A stretch of 42,435 bases of DNA, taken from an uncultured Opitutia bacterium (GTDB lineage Bacteria > Verrucomicrobiota > Verrucomicrobiia > Opitutales > Opitutaceae). Under the pieces are notes generated by a model. The model had not been told where the DNA came from and did no database searches. It was given only the letters and a program-made list of their open reading frames with translations. The stretch covers positions 1-42,435 of the forward strand of contig CAJAKX010000335.1 of assembly GCA_903940425.1 (NCBI GenBank). The letters are read 5' to 3'. Position 1 is the first letter of the stretch; every line of letters starts with the position of its first letter. This document shows, piece after piece, positions 16,683 through 25,403 of the stretch. A program made the position numbers and the translations under genes.

Positions 16683-18200
16683 TTACGCCCACCCTTTCAG
16701 CAGCCGCTTGAAGAATCCTCGCACCGCCAGTTCCGAGCGGCTCTCCAAATGCCCGGAAATTGAGTTGATGAGAATGCGGAACGGCCGCCAGGGACGCACG
16801 AGCCACGCCACCCCATAAAAGAGAAATGTCCCGGCGATCCGCGCGCATAGGAGTTGTTTCTTGCTGAGGGCGCGGCAGTAAGAATACGTCTGGGTCACGT
16901 CGGCATAGGCGGCCAGGCGACCAAAATAGGCATCATCCATCTCTTGGATCCGTCCTTCGGAGCGGAGCTGATCGAAGAGTTCGCTGCCCGGGTAAGGAAC
17001 AAAGACCCAGATGGCGATATCGTGAATGCCGGCCCACGCGGCTCGGACGATGACGCGGTAGGTTTCCCACAGGTTCTTCCACCGATCTTCCGGAAAGCCG
17101 AAGATGAAGTTGGATTTGACATTCAGTCCGCTCCGCACGGCCAGTCGCATCGACCTGAGCAGTTGAGGAATGGAGATCCTTTTCTTTATCAAGTTCAGAG
17201 TTTCTTCGGACCCGCTCTCCGGAGAATAGGAGATGTTTCTGCAGCCGGTCTGGTAGAGAAGGCGCGCGACCTCTGCATCGATCGCTTCCGAGCGCGTGCC
17301 GCTGGGAAGCTGCCAGGTGAACTTCATCTTCCGTTGTTCAATCCCGCGGCAAAAATCGATGATCCATTGTTTGTTCACGATCATCGTGAGGTCATAAAAA
17401 TCGAAATTGGTCGCTTGATACTTTTGCTGAAGATCAGCGATTTCATCGAGCAGATCGCCCGGATCTCGCGGTTTCCAGCGCACGGTCCACATGGTGGGAT
17501 TCGAACAAAAGGTGCATTGGTACGGACAGCCTCGCGAGGCCAGGACCGGGATCGAGCGCCCGCGGTTGACACCGAACCCGTAGCCCCGCGAGAGGTACTC
17601 TTCGATCGGGAGCAAGTCCCATGCGGGGCGAGGAATGGCGTTGAGATCCTGGATTCGCGGGCGGACGGCAGTTTGCTGAATCTGTCCGTTCGCGTCACGA
17701 TACACCAGGCCCGGGACCGTGTGGAGTTGCTGGATCCCCCCTTGCTCATAAACTCGCAAAAGATCCGCAATCGTCTCCTCGCCTTCCCCGAGCACGATCG
17801 CATCCAGGGGAGACTGGGCGAGCGAGAATTCGGGGACGGCCGTGACGTGCTCCCCTCCGGCGACGATCAGAGTCTTGGGAAATCGAGCCCGGATGGCATG
17901 AAGGAGTTCCCGGCAAACTGGCCATTCAAACGAAAAATTGGAGGACACGCCGATCACGTGGGTGTCTTCGGAAATGCGATCAACAATGGCGGGTATCGCC
18001 AGGCCATGCAGCAGGGTCCCTCGGTCCCGCGGGGTGTATTGTTCAATGGCCAGCGAGATCGCATCGATAAAACACACTTCATGTCCCGCCTGCCGAACAG
18101 CCGCGGCGATATAGGCGGGGCCAATCGGTGGAACCACCATATCCGCCATGTTGAATGTCGGCATGAGAACGGGAGGCCGTATCAAAGTGAATTTCATCAT
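16683..18200 (-). CDS. B12-binding domain radical SAM protein
   Basis: The 505-residue protein has an N-terminal cobalamin-binding-like domain at about residues 1-150, with an IGVSSNFSFEWP strand and a GGEHVT loop. The radical SAM core follows with Cys225-X3-Cys229-X2-Cys232 in RGCPYQCTFC. Relatives in the BchE/HpnP-like group carry out methylations or ring rearrangements on lipids, pigments, sugars or phosphinates using cobalamin. The first residues MMKFTLIRPP match such families, so the start near 18200 is sound. The neighbours are all glycan genes, so a lipid-carrier or sugar C-methylation is possible, but this is inference. Confidence 0.85.
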   Translation of the reverse strand: MMKFTLIRPPVLMPTFNMADMVVPPIGPAYIAAAVRQAGHEVCFIDAISLAIEQYTPRDRGTLLHGLAIPAIVDRISEDTHVIGVSSNFSFEWPVCRELLHAIRARFPKTLIVAGGEHVTAVPEFSLAQSPLDAIVLGEGEETIADLLRVYEQGGIQQLHTVPGLVYRDANGQIQQTAVRPRIQDLNAIPRPAWDLLPIEEYLSRGYGFGVNRGRSIPVLASRGCPYQCTFCSNPTMWTVRWKPRDPGDLLDEIADLQQKYQATNFDFYDLTMIVNKQWIIDFCRGIEQRKMKFTWQLPSGTRSEAIDAEVARLLYQTGCRNISYSPESGSEETLNLIKKRISIPQLLRSMRLAVRSGLNVKSNFIFGFPEDRWKNLWETYRVIVRAAWAGIHDIAIWVFVPYPGSELFDQLRSEGRIQEMDDAYFGRLAAYADVTQTYSYCRALSKKQLLCARIAGTFLFYGVAWLVRPWRPFRILINSISGHLESRSELAVRGFFKRLLKGWA

Positions 18201-18241
18201 GACGACCGATTATGAAGGGGCATTCGGAAAATATCCCGCCA

Positions 18242-19186
18242 TCACGACTTCTGGACTAAAAAGCGCACCGTATCGCGGATTCCATCCGGGATCGAAATGC
18301 GTGGCCTCCAACCAAGCGACTTGATCTTCCCGGTGTCGAGATGGACCAATGGACTGTCGCCCAGCCAGCCACGCTCCCCGCCGGTAGTTTCGAACCGGAC
18401 GTCCGCCAGCCCGAGTTCGGAGGTGACAATCCGCGCCACCGTCAGCACATCGATGTCATCGTCATGCCCGAGATTGAAAACTGCCTTCGGGCCGGCGGCA
18501 CTATCGAGCGCCAGAAAGATGCCGGCGACACCATCGCGCACATGCAGATAGGATTTCCTTTGCCGCCCGTCGCCGAGGATTTCGAGCCGCCCGGAATCCG
18601 CCCGGAGCTTTTGCACAAAGTCAGCCACGACTCCGTGGCTGTAACGCGGACCAATCCAGCTCACGAAACGAAAAATCAGCGCGCGAATACCGAAATATTC
18701 GCTGTAGGCCTCGATCATCGCCTCGCCCGCAAGCTTGCTCGCTCCGTAGAGCGAAGTCTGGCAGAGGAACGATGTCTCCGGCGTGGGGAATACCGCCGGT
18801 TCCCCGTAGACGGCCGCGCTGCTGGCAAAAACGATGGTGCCGGCTCCCGCGCCATGCATCGCTTCGAGCACGTTCCAGGTTCCGATCGTGTTTTGTTCCA
18901 AGTCGACCCGTGGCCGGGCGATTCCCCCACGGACATCGGCGTTGGCTTGAAAGTGAAAAAACGAATCGCAGCCCCGCATCTCCGCGGTGAGGCGCGGCAG
19001 ATCCAGAACGTCGGCTTCGACGATGCGCATCCGCGGATCACCCACATGCGCGGCCAGATTCCGCAGGCTGCCGGTCGTGAAATTGTCATAGACGACCACT
19101 TCGGCTCCATCGGCCAGAAGCCGGTCGACCACGTGGCTGCCGATAAAGCCGGCGCCACCTGTGACCAAGGCCTGTCTTGGCTTCAT
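18242..19186 (-). CDS. NAD-dependent sugar epimerase/dehydratase (extended SDR)
   Basis: The 314-residue protein has the nucleotide-binding motif TGGAGFIGSH near residues 9-18, SSAAVYG near 118-124 and the catalytic YGASK near 143-147. It therefore belongs to the GalE/GDP-sugar epimerase group. The start at 19186 is chosen because it gives the family N-terminus and overlaps the end of gmhA by 4 bases. The upstream extension to 19276 lies inside gmhA. Because it is the last gene of the heptose operon, it may epimerise or reduce GDP-heptose or another nucleotide sugar of the same glycan. The substrate is not determined by the motifs. Confidence 0.85.
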   Translation of the reverse strand: MKPRQALVTGGAGFIGSHVVDRLLADGAEVVVYDNFTTGSLRNLAAHVGDPRMRIVEADVLDLPRLTAEMRGCDSFFHFQANADVRGGIARPRVDLEQNTIGTWNVLEAMHGAGAGTIVFASSAAVYGEPAVFPTPETSFLCQTSLYGASKLAGEAMIEAYSEYFGIRALIFRFVSWIGPRYSHGVVADFVQKLRADSGRLEILGDGRQRKSYLHVRDGVAGIFLALDSAAGPKAVFNLGHDDDIDVLTVARIVTSELGLADVRFETTGGERGWLGDSPLVHLDTGKIKSLGWRPRISIPDGIRDTVRFLVQKS

Positions 19187-19761
19187 GGGGCCGACCGGAT
19201 TCTTTGCCGCAAAGCCTCGGTGAAAATATGGTTGAGGACCAAATGGACGTCCTCGACCGGTCCGTAGGCGTCGCATTTTACATGGATCGCGACGTCGGCC
19301 AACTCGCGCAGCCGGCCTCCCTGAAAGCCGACTAGCGCCAGGATCCGGCCACCGTGCGCCTTCGCGAACTCGGCCGCCTGAACGACATTGGGCGAATTGC
19401 CGCTCGCCGAAAGGACGATTAACACATCCCGGGGTTGCAGGAGATTCCCCATCTGTTCCACGAATACGTTCTCGTACCCCAGGTCATTGGCGAGGGCGGA
19501 AAACCATGCCATGTTGTCGTTGAGACTGAGCACCCGCAGGCGGGGTTTGCCGGCGGCCACGGTGTTCTTGCCCAGATCCGCGGCCATGTGCGAGGCGGTG
19601 GAAGCGCTTCCTCCGTTGCCGCAAATGAAAACCGTGTGCCCATTTTCATAGGCATCGAGCAACACGGCCGTCGCCGCCGCCACCGCGTCGAGGTCGAGTT
19701 CCGCCAGCACGTTGCGCAACCGCGAAACGTAATCCTGCGCAATGCTCCTCGGGGTGTTCAT
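19183..19761 (-). CDS. gmhA: Phosphoheptose isomerase (SIS domain)
   Basis: The 192-residue protein has the SIS-domain signature of GmhA: CGNGGSASTASHMAADL near residues 47-63 and a second sugar-phosphate loop LSASGNSPN. GmhA converts sedoheptulose 7-phosphate into D-glycero-D-manno-heptose 7-phosphate in the cytoplasm. The length matches the family. The next two pathway enzymes lie upstream in the same operon, with a gap of 3 bases to hddA and a 4-base overlap with the epimerase. This context supports heptose, not a generic SIS sugar isomerase. Confidence 0.88.
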   Translation of the reverse strand: MNTPRSIAQDYVSRLRNVLAELDLDAVAAATAVLLDAYENGHTVFICGNGGSASTASHMAADLGKNTVAAGKPRLRVLSLNDNMAWFSALANDLGYENVFVEQMGNLLQPRDVLIVLSASGNSPNVVQAAEFAKAHGGRILALVGFQGGRLRELADVAIHVKCDAYGPVEDVHLVLNHIFTEALRQRIRSAP

Positions 19762-19764
19762 CGG

Positions 19765-20748
19765 TCAATCGCCAACGTAAATGATTCGCGTACCTTGCCG
19801 CTCCAGCCGGAAATCGATCTGGCGCAGGTCCCCCAGCGCCTTGATCAGCGCCTCGCGGCGCTCGGGCTCCACGTAAAAGAGGAAGAAGCCGCCGCCGCCC
19901 GCGCCCAGAAGCTTGCCGCCGACCGCGCCGGCCGCGCGACCGCGTTCGTAGAGTTTGTCGAAATGCGCGGAGGAGACGCCGGAGGCCATCTGCCTTTTCA
20001 GCAGCCATCCCTCGTGCATCATGCCGCCGATCGCCTCAAAGTGCCCGTCCACCAACGCGGCGCGCAGCTCGTCAGCCTGATCCCGGATACGGCAAAGGAT
20101 GTCAAAGCGCTTCGGATCCGACAGGATGTTCTGCCTCTGCTCGGCGAGGATTCCCACGGCGCTCCGCGTGACGCCCGTGTAGAACAACACCAGTCTTTTC
20201 TCCAGTTCCGCGCGATCCTCGGCGCCGAGGATGATTGGATCGACATGAACACTGCCATCGCTGTTGAACCGGATATAGTTCATCCCCCCGAACGCCGTCG
20301 CGTACTGGTCCTGCTTGCCGATCGGCTCCTTCAGCCGCTCGATTTCCACTTCACACGCCTGGGCCGCGCAGATCTCATGCGACGGCATGCGTCCCCGGTG
20401 TGCCAGCAAGGCATGGATGAGCCCCACCGAAAACGCCGACGAACCACCCAGCCCGCTGCCGAGCGACGGCATGTCGGCGAAGCTCGTGATTTCGAGGAAA
20501 TCGCGGTTGTCCGTCACGCGGAGGCATTCGCGGATGAGGGGATGCCGGATGGATTCGATGCTGTCGCAGCTCTCGGTCTGTGCGTATTTCAAGAGGTACC
20601 GAGGCTCGAAAAACTCATGGATCGCCAGATAGACGAACTTGTCGATCGCGGAGCTGACCACGGCGCCATAGCCGCGCTGGTAGAAATCGGGAAGATCGGA
20701 GCCGCCGCCGACAAAACTGATCCTGAAAGGGGTCTTGCTGATGATCAT
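19765..20748 (-). CDS. hddA: D-glycero-alpha-D-manno-heptose 7-phosphate kinase (GHMP kinase)
   Basis: The 327-residue protein begins with SKTPFRISFVGGGSDLPDF, the typical N-terminus of the HddA branch of GHMP kinases. It carries the ATP-binding loop GSGLGGSSAF near residues 95-104 and a GAGGGGFFLF segment near the end. HddA phosphorylates D-glycero-D-manno-heptose 7-phosphate at C1 in the alpha configuration, the step specific to the GDP-heptose route. It overlaps the upstream fusion gene by 4 bases and is followed closely by gmhA, which gives strong pathway context. Confidence 0.9.
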   Translation of the reverse strand: MIISKTPFRISFVGGGSDLPDFYQRGYGAVVSSAIDKFVYLAIHEFFEPRYLLKYAQTESCDSIESIRHPLIRECLRVTDNRDFLEITSFADMPSLGSGLGGSSAFSVGLIHALLAHRGRMPSHEICAAQACEVEIERLKEPIGKQDQYATAFGGMNYIRFNSDGSVHVDPIILGAEDRAELEKRLVLFYTGVTRSAVGILAEQRQNILSDPKRFDILCRIRDQADELRAALVDGHFEAIGGMMHEGWLLKRQMASGVSSAHFDKLYERGRAAGAVGGKLLGAGGGGFFLFYVEPERREALIKALGDLRQIDFRLERQGTRIIYVGD

Positions 20749-22073
20749 TGCCGGATGATTCCATTTTCGATGGCTGCCTGGACAAAGGCGAGCAGCGAAT
20801 CGAATTCCGTGTCGGGTGCCGCCACCTTTAGCACTTTCTTACGATGCCCGGGCTCCCCCACGAGGACCGTCCGGATGCCGGCGGCGCGACCTGCACGCAA
20901 GTCGCTGGCCTGGTCTCCCACCATGATGCTGGCGGCGAGATTCAGACCCAGTTCGCGGCAGGCGCGAAACAACAAACCGGGAGCGGGTTTGCGGCAACGA
21001 CAGGCCCGGCGCAGTTCCGGCACCCCCTCGCCGTGGTGGGTCTCGGGGTGGTGGGGGCAGGCGTAGATCGCGTCAATCTTCCCGCCACCAGCGGCAATCA
21101 TGGCCCGAAGCCGGTCATGGATCGCCTCCAGCATTGCCATGGTGCAAAGCCCGCGCGCCACGATTGACTGGTTGGTCGTCACGACGCATCGAATGCCCCG
21201 CCGTTGCAGCAAGGCCATCGCTTCGACCACTCCGGGGAGCAGTTCAAGTTTCTCCGGCCAATCAACGAAGCCGGAATCGACCGTGAGCACGCCGTCCCGA
21301 TCGAGGAAGACCGTTTCGACCGGCTGCGGCCGGGCGCGGGCCGCCTCCGCCAGTGCGCGATCGGCGAGGTATTCCTCGACCGAGGCCAACCGCTCCGGCG
21401 TACCCATGTCCTTCACGAACCCTTCTTCCTCCAGGAAATGAATGCCCAGCGTCTCGCCGCGGGTGATCGCGGCCGGGAAAACGTCGGCTCCCAGATCCGC
21501 CGGACCCGCCGCAGGGACAAAGTCCAGGAGCCGGCGTGAGACCACGTGGACGGCGGCGTTGGCGACGTTGCGATAGAGGCGGCCCGGCGCGCGCCGGGTG
21601 ACGAATTCGAGCACGCGGCCGTCCTCGTCCGCCACCACCAAATGTGAGTCCCACGGATGATCGGACGCCCGCACCAGCAGGGTGCCCAGCGGGCGCCGTG
21701 TCTCGTGGGCCGCAATCAAGCGTCGGGCGTCGAAGTCGAGGAAGACATCGCCGTAGGCGAGCACGAAATCATCCTCCAGCCGGTCGGCGCATCCGCGCAA
21801 TGCGCCCGCCGTGCCTGCAGGTTCAGGCTCGATCACAACCTCGATTCGACAATCAGGATGGCGGGTCGCTGCGTAATACTGCGCCACAACCTCGCCCCGA
21901 AAACCCGCGGCCAGCAGAAACCTCCGGATGCCCGCTTTCGCCAGGTTCGAGATAATGTGATCGAGCACCGGGCGCCCATCGAGCAGGAACATCGGCTTGG
22001 GCAATTCGCCCCCCCGTTCGGCCAGACGGGTGCCCCTCCCGCCACAAAGAATGACTGCCTGTTGGACGAGCAT
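20745..22073 (-). CDS. Fused heptose 1-phosphate guanylyltransferase / heptose bisphosphatase
   Basis: The 442-residue protein joins two enzymes. Residues 1 to about 235 are a nucleotidyltransferase with VILCGGRGTRL and LPKPM at the N-terminus, as in HddC. Residues from about 250 to the end are a HAD phosphatase of the GmhB type with FLDRDGVL, a TTNQS motif, the zinc-loop residues CPHHPE and ACRCRKP, and VGDQASDL. Together they would dephosphorylate heptose 1,7-bisphosphate and couple the 1-phosphate to GMP, making GDP-heptose. The ATG at 22073 is chosen because the family begins a few residues before VILCGG. The longer frame to 22157 adds unrelated sequence. It is the first gene of the heptose operon. 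Confidence 0.88.
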   Translation of the reverse strand: MLVQQAVILCGGRGTRLAERGGELPKPMFLLDGRPVLDHIISNLAKAGIRRFLLAAGFRGEVVAQYYAATRHPDCRIEVVIEPEPAGTAGALRGCADRLEDDFVLAYGDVFLDFDARRLIAAHETRRPLGTLLVRASDHPWDSHLVVADEDGRVLEFVTRRAPGRLYRNVANAAVHVVSRRLLDFVPAAGPADLGADVFPAAITRGETLGIHFLEEEGFVKDMGTPERLASVEEYLADRALAEAARARPQPVETVFLDRDGVLTVDSGFVDWPEKLELLPGVVEAMALLQRRGIRCVVTTNQSIVARGLCTMAMLEAIHDRLRAMIAAGGGKIDAIYACPHHPETHHGEGVPELRRACRCRKPAPGLLFRACRELGLNLAASIMVGDQASDLRAGRAAGIRTVLVGEPGHRKKVLKVAAPDTEFDSLLAFVQAAIENGIIRQ

Positions 22074-22266
22074 GCGCTCAGGAGCATGCCGACAGGTTGG
22101 CAGACGGGTCAACGGGTTTTGCTTCCAGTCGGGCCCGCGGGACCACGCCCAGCTCAAACCCGCTTCTCAACGCATATTCAAGGCACAGCAGACAGTCAGC
22201 CACTGAAACTCCACGGCTCCGATAGTTGTTGGCCAATCGCGAATCTCCGGTTAGCCACGGCAGGGA

Positions 22267-23235
22267 TCATCGGATCGGGAGCGACGGGTGGTCTCGCGCG
22301 CCATCCTCTGATGACAGACCGATCATCCGATCGACGACAAACTTGGGACGCAGGCGTACTTCGACGTAGATGCGGGCAATGTATTCCCCTAAGATGCCAA
22401 TATTGATCAATTGCACGCCCGCCAGGAAGGTGACGAGGATCACGATTGCCGGGTTGCTCCAAACCATCGGATGGCCGATCAGCTTCAGGAACAGGTACGC
22501 GGCGGTCAGCAGTAGCGAAGAACCGGCGGCGAGAAAGCCCATGACCGAGCTGAGCCTCACTGCCGCTGAAGAGAAGCAAACCAGCCCGTTCACCGCGATC
22601 CGCATCGAGCCGATGGAGGGGTAGTTAGTCTTGCCAGCGAAGCGCGTCGGTCGGTCAAAATGCACCACCGTCTGCCTGAAACCAACAAGGGAAACAAGCC
22701 CGCGGAGGAATCCGTGGCATTCTTTCAGCCGGCTGATCTCGTCGACCGCGCGGCGGCTCAGCAACCGGAAATCGCCCGTGTTCTCGGGAATGTCCACCTC
22801 GGCGACCCGCCGGATCAGCCAATAGGCCACCCGCGCGCCGATCGTTCGAATCAGCGGCTCGCCCTCGCGGGTCCGCCGCTGCGCGAGGACGATGTCGTAT
22901 CCCTCGCGCCACTTGGCCACCATGTCCGCGACAAGCCCCGGGGGATCCTGCAGGTCGACATCCATCACGACCACGGCGTCTCCCCGCGAGTATTGCAGAC
23001 CGGCCAGTGTCGCCATCGGCTGGCCGATCCGACGGCTGAATGTGAGGAGCTTAAGGCGCGGGTTGTGTTCTCGCTGTTCGAGGATCACCTGTTCTGTGCG
23101 ATCGGGCGAGGGATCGAGACAGAATATGATTTCATAGTCGATTGAGAGACCTTCCAAGACAGGCGTTGTTTGGCGAAGAAACTCCGTGATGTTCTTCTCC
23201 TCCCTGTAAACTGGGACGACGATTGAAAGATCCAT
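22267..23235 (-). CDS. GtrB-like polyprenyl-phosphate glycosyltransferase (GT2)
   Basis: The 322-residue protein starts with MDLSIVVPVYREEKN, has the motif DVDLQDPP near residues 94-101, and ends with two hydrophobic segments in the last 100 residues. This matches the GtrB/DPM1 family, which transfers glucose or another sugar from a nucleotide donor to undecaprenyl phosphate. I take ATG 23235 as the start; the open frame runs on to 23391, but the added segment is unlike the family. It lies 193 bases upstream of the heptose operon on the same strand and may feed a lipid-linked sugar to the GT-C enzymes. Confidence 0.87.
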   Translation of the reverse strand: MDLSIVVPVYREEKNITEFLRQTTPVLEGLSIDYEIIFCLDPSPDRTEQVILEQREHNPRLKLLTFSRRIGQPMATLAGLQYSRGDAVVVMDVDLQDPPGLVADMVAKWREGYDIVLAQRRTREGEPLIRTIGARVAYWLIRRVAEVDIPENTGDFRLLSRRAVDEISRLKECHGFLRGLVSLVGFRQTVVHFDRPTRFAGKTNYPSIGSMRIAVNGLVCFSSAAVRLSSVMGFLAAGSSLLLTAAYLFLKLIGHPMVWSNPAIVILVTFLAGVQLINIGILGEYIARIYVEVRLRPKFVVDRMIGLSSEDGARDHPSLPIR

Positions 23236-23457
23236 GGGGGTGGGCCTGGAGCGGCCGGTCGATCTTGACTGGGTTCGCCCGGTCCGGCGAGGGGGATACG
23301 AGCAATATGCGATGACGCCGGCTGGCTGGACAAGCCTTTTGGGTTCTTCTCTTCCGTTGACCTCATCATCTATTGCCAGAGAGGTCCGCACACCCTCGAT
23401 GCGTTTGAGGTGGGGCGGTTTCTCAATGTCAAGGAGGAGCCTTGACGAACCGCGGCC

Positions 23458-24060
23458 TTATTCCCGGACACGCAGCCAGTCAGCCAGCCGGGCCCAGGCC
23501 AGGGCGCGGTGGCTGATCCGGTTTTTTTCCGCTGCGTCCAGCTCCGCAAAACTTTGGGTGTGGCCGTCGGGCACGAAAATCGGATCGTAGCCGAAGCCGC
23601 CTGAGCCCGCCGGCTCCCGGCGTAATTTTCCATCGCAGCGGCCTTCGAAGACGTGCTCCTCACCGCCGGGTCCCACCAGCACCAGCACGCATACGAAATG
23701 CGCGGCCCGGCGATCCTCCGGCACGTCGCGCAGCACGTCCACCAGTTTCGCCAGATTCTCCGCGCCGCTGGCCCGCGGTCCGGCGAAGTAGGCTGATTCC
23801 ACGCCGGGCGCGCCGTTGAGGACGTCCACGCACAGGCCGCTGTCGTCGGCCAGCGCCCAGCCTCCCGCCGGCAGCCGTTCCTTGAGCGCCCGCGCTTTCT
23901 TGCGCGCATTGCCGGCAAAGGTGCCCGTGTCCTCAGCCACCGGTGGCATCCCGCCAATCGCCACCGCCGAGATGACTTCGACCGGCAGGGCGCCCGCGTC
24001 CGCCATCGCCTGGAATTCGCGCGCCTTGTGGGCGTTACCCGAGGCAAGATAGAACTTCAT
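23458..24060 (-). CDS. rdgB: XTP/dITP diphosphatase (RdgB/HAM1)
   Basis: The 200-residue protein starts with FYLASGNAHKAREF and has DDSGLCVDVLNGAPGV and GGFGYDPIFVPDG, all diagnostic of the HAM1/RdgB family. The family hydrolyses inosine, xanthosine and related non-canonical nucleoside triphosphates to monophosphates, keeping them out of DNA and RNA. Of two nearby ATG codons I prefer 24060, because a GAGG ribosome-binding site lies 7 bases before it but only 1 base before the ATG at 24066. It stands between glycan genes and riboflavin genes and is probably a housekeeping gene. Confidence 0.93.
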   Translation of the reverse strand: MKFYLASGNAHKAREFQAMADAGALPVEVISAVAIGGMPPVAEDTGTFAGNARKKARALKERLPAGGWALADDSGLCVDVLNGAPGVESAYFAGPRASGAENLAKLVDVLRDVPEDRRAAHFVCVLVLVGPGGEEHVFEGRCDGKLRREPAGSGGFGYDPIFVPDGHTQSFAELDAAEKNRISHRALAWARLADWLRVRE

Positions 24061-24167
24061 GGGCATGCCTCACGCCATGGGCGAAACAGACACAAGGGAG
24101 CATTGACCTCACCCAAGCCTGGGCGACCCTGGCGGACTTTGCGGGAGGCAGAATCCATGACTCTCCC

Positions 24168-25334
24168 TCATCCCAGGCTGAAGGTCGTCTCATCCACCTG
24201 CAGCTTTTCCGGATAGACCACGTGCCCCCGCATCAGCTGGTCCGGCCCGAACGAGGCGTGCCGCACGTTTTTCATCCGCACGGCGTTGACGAGCTTCTCC
24301 GTCCGCAGCCCTTTGAACACCGCCCTGGCCTTCTCGTCCCCCAGCAGCACGGGCGCCCGGTAGACGAACAGGTAGTCGAGCTGGCGGAATTGAATCAGTT
24401 CGCTGATGATCAGCGCGCCGCCCTCGAAGTAGACTCCGGTGATGCCCGCCTCCGCGCACTTCCTCCGGAAATCCGGCAGCGGCGCGCGCATGGTGGGCGA
24501 CGGCAGGTTCCAGACCTGCACGCCCATCGCCTGCAGCTTCCGCATGTAACCGAGGCCGCCGTGCGGCGTGGTGACCACGATCGTCCGATGCTTGTATTCG
24601 TCCGTGTAAACCTTCGGCAGGCTCTTATCGACGACCGTGCGCAACAGGCCGTCGAACACAAAGCGCACGGGGCACCACACCTCGTCGTCCACCCGGCTGG
24701 TGAGACTGGGATTGTCGCTCAGGATCGTACCCGCGCCGACGGCGATGGCCGGGAACAGCCGCCGCCAGTGATGCACATCCGCGCGCGCCATCTCCCCCGT
24801 GATCCACTCCGAGTCGTTCGTCCGCGTGGCGATCTTGCCATCAAGGGTCACGGCGGCCTTGGCGGCGAGCAGCGGGGTCTGCGTGGTGATCCAGTGGTTG
24901 AAAATCAGGTTCAGATCGACGCAGTCGTCGGCCAGCACCCCCTCGGTCACCTCGCCGCCGGCCGCCCGCAGCACCTCGAAGCCATGGCCGGCGTGCACGG
25001 GGTTGGGATCGGTGGCACCGACCACCACGTGCTGGATACCGGCCGCGATGATGGCGCTGGTGCACGCGCCGGTGCGCCCCTGCGTGCTGCAGGGCTCGAG
25101 GGTGACGTAAAGCGTCGCGCCCGGCCGGGGCAGGCGCTCGAGGTGGTGCAACGCCATGATTTCCGCGTGCGGTTCGCCGTCCCGGGCGTGGAAACCCTCC
25201 GCCACCACCTCGCCCTGCTCCACGATGACGGCGCCCACCAGGGGATTCGGGTGCGTGTTACCCCAGCCCTGCCGGGCCACCACCAAGGCGCGCCGCATGA
25301 AGTGCTCGTGAAGCAAATTCTCCGGGGGGTCCAT
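24168..25334 (-). CDS. ribD: Riboflavin biosynthesis deaminase/reductase RibD
   Basis: The 388-residue protein has an N-terminal cytidine-deaminase-like domain with zinc ligands in EPHAEIMAL and TLEPCSTQGRTGAC. The reductase domain starts near residue 155 with AAVTLDGKIATRT. This is the bifunctional RibD, which deaminates diaminohydroxyphosphoribosylaminopyrimidine and then reduces the ribosyl side chain, the second and third steps of riboflavin synthesis. Length and domain order are normal. No other rib gene is next to it, so the pathway is dispersed in this genome. Confidence 0.93.
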   Translation of the reverse strand: MDPPENLLHEHFMRRALVVARQGWGNTHPNPLVGAVIVEQGEVVAEGFHARDGEPHAEIMALHHLERLPRPGATLYVTLEPCSTQGRTGACTSAIIAAGIQHVVVGATDPNPVHAGHGFEVLRAAGGEVTEGVLADDCVDLNLIFNHWITTQTPLLAAKAAVTLDGKIATRTNDSEWITGEMARADVHHWRRLFPAIAVGAGTILSDNPSLTSRVDDEVWCPVRFVFDGLLRTVVDKSLPKVYTDEYKHRTIVVTTPHGGLGYMRKLQAMGVQVWNLPSPTMRAPLPDFRRKCAEAGITGVYFEGGALIISELIQFRQLDYLFVYRAPVLLGDEKARAVFKGLRTEKLVNAVRMKNVRHASFGPDQLMRGHVVYPEKLQVDETTFSLG

Positions 25335-25403
25335 GGTGTTTGATTAAAAACGGATCACAGGTTTCTGCACTCAGATTCGTCTGCTGTCGGCATCGGTCTC
25401 CCG

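Noticed and set aside
16854-18215. Long forward open frame opposite the B12-radical SAM gene
   Set aside because: The reverse strand has a complete CX3CX2C motif and B12-binding pattern; the forward frame has none.
19435-21066. Long forward open frame opposite gmhA, hddA and the fusion gene
   Set aside because: Three well-recognised pathway enzymes occupy the reverse strand with coupled starts and stops.
23236-23457. Promoter with a perfect TTGACA box upstream of the GtrB-like gene
   Set aside because: No acceptable -10 box occurs 16-18 bases downstream on the reverse strand, so the box alone is not enough.
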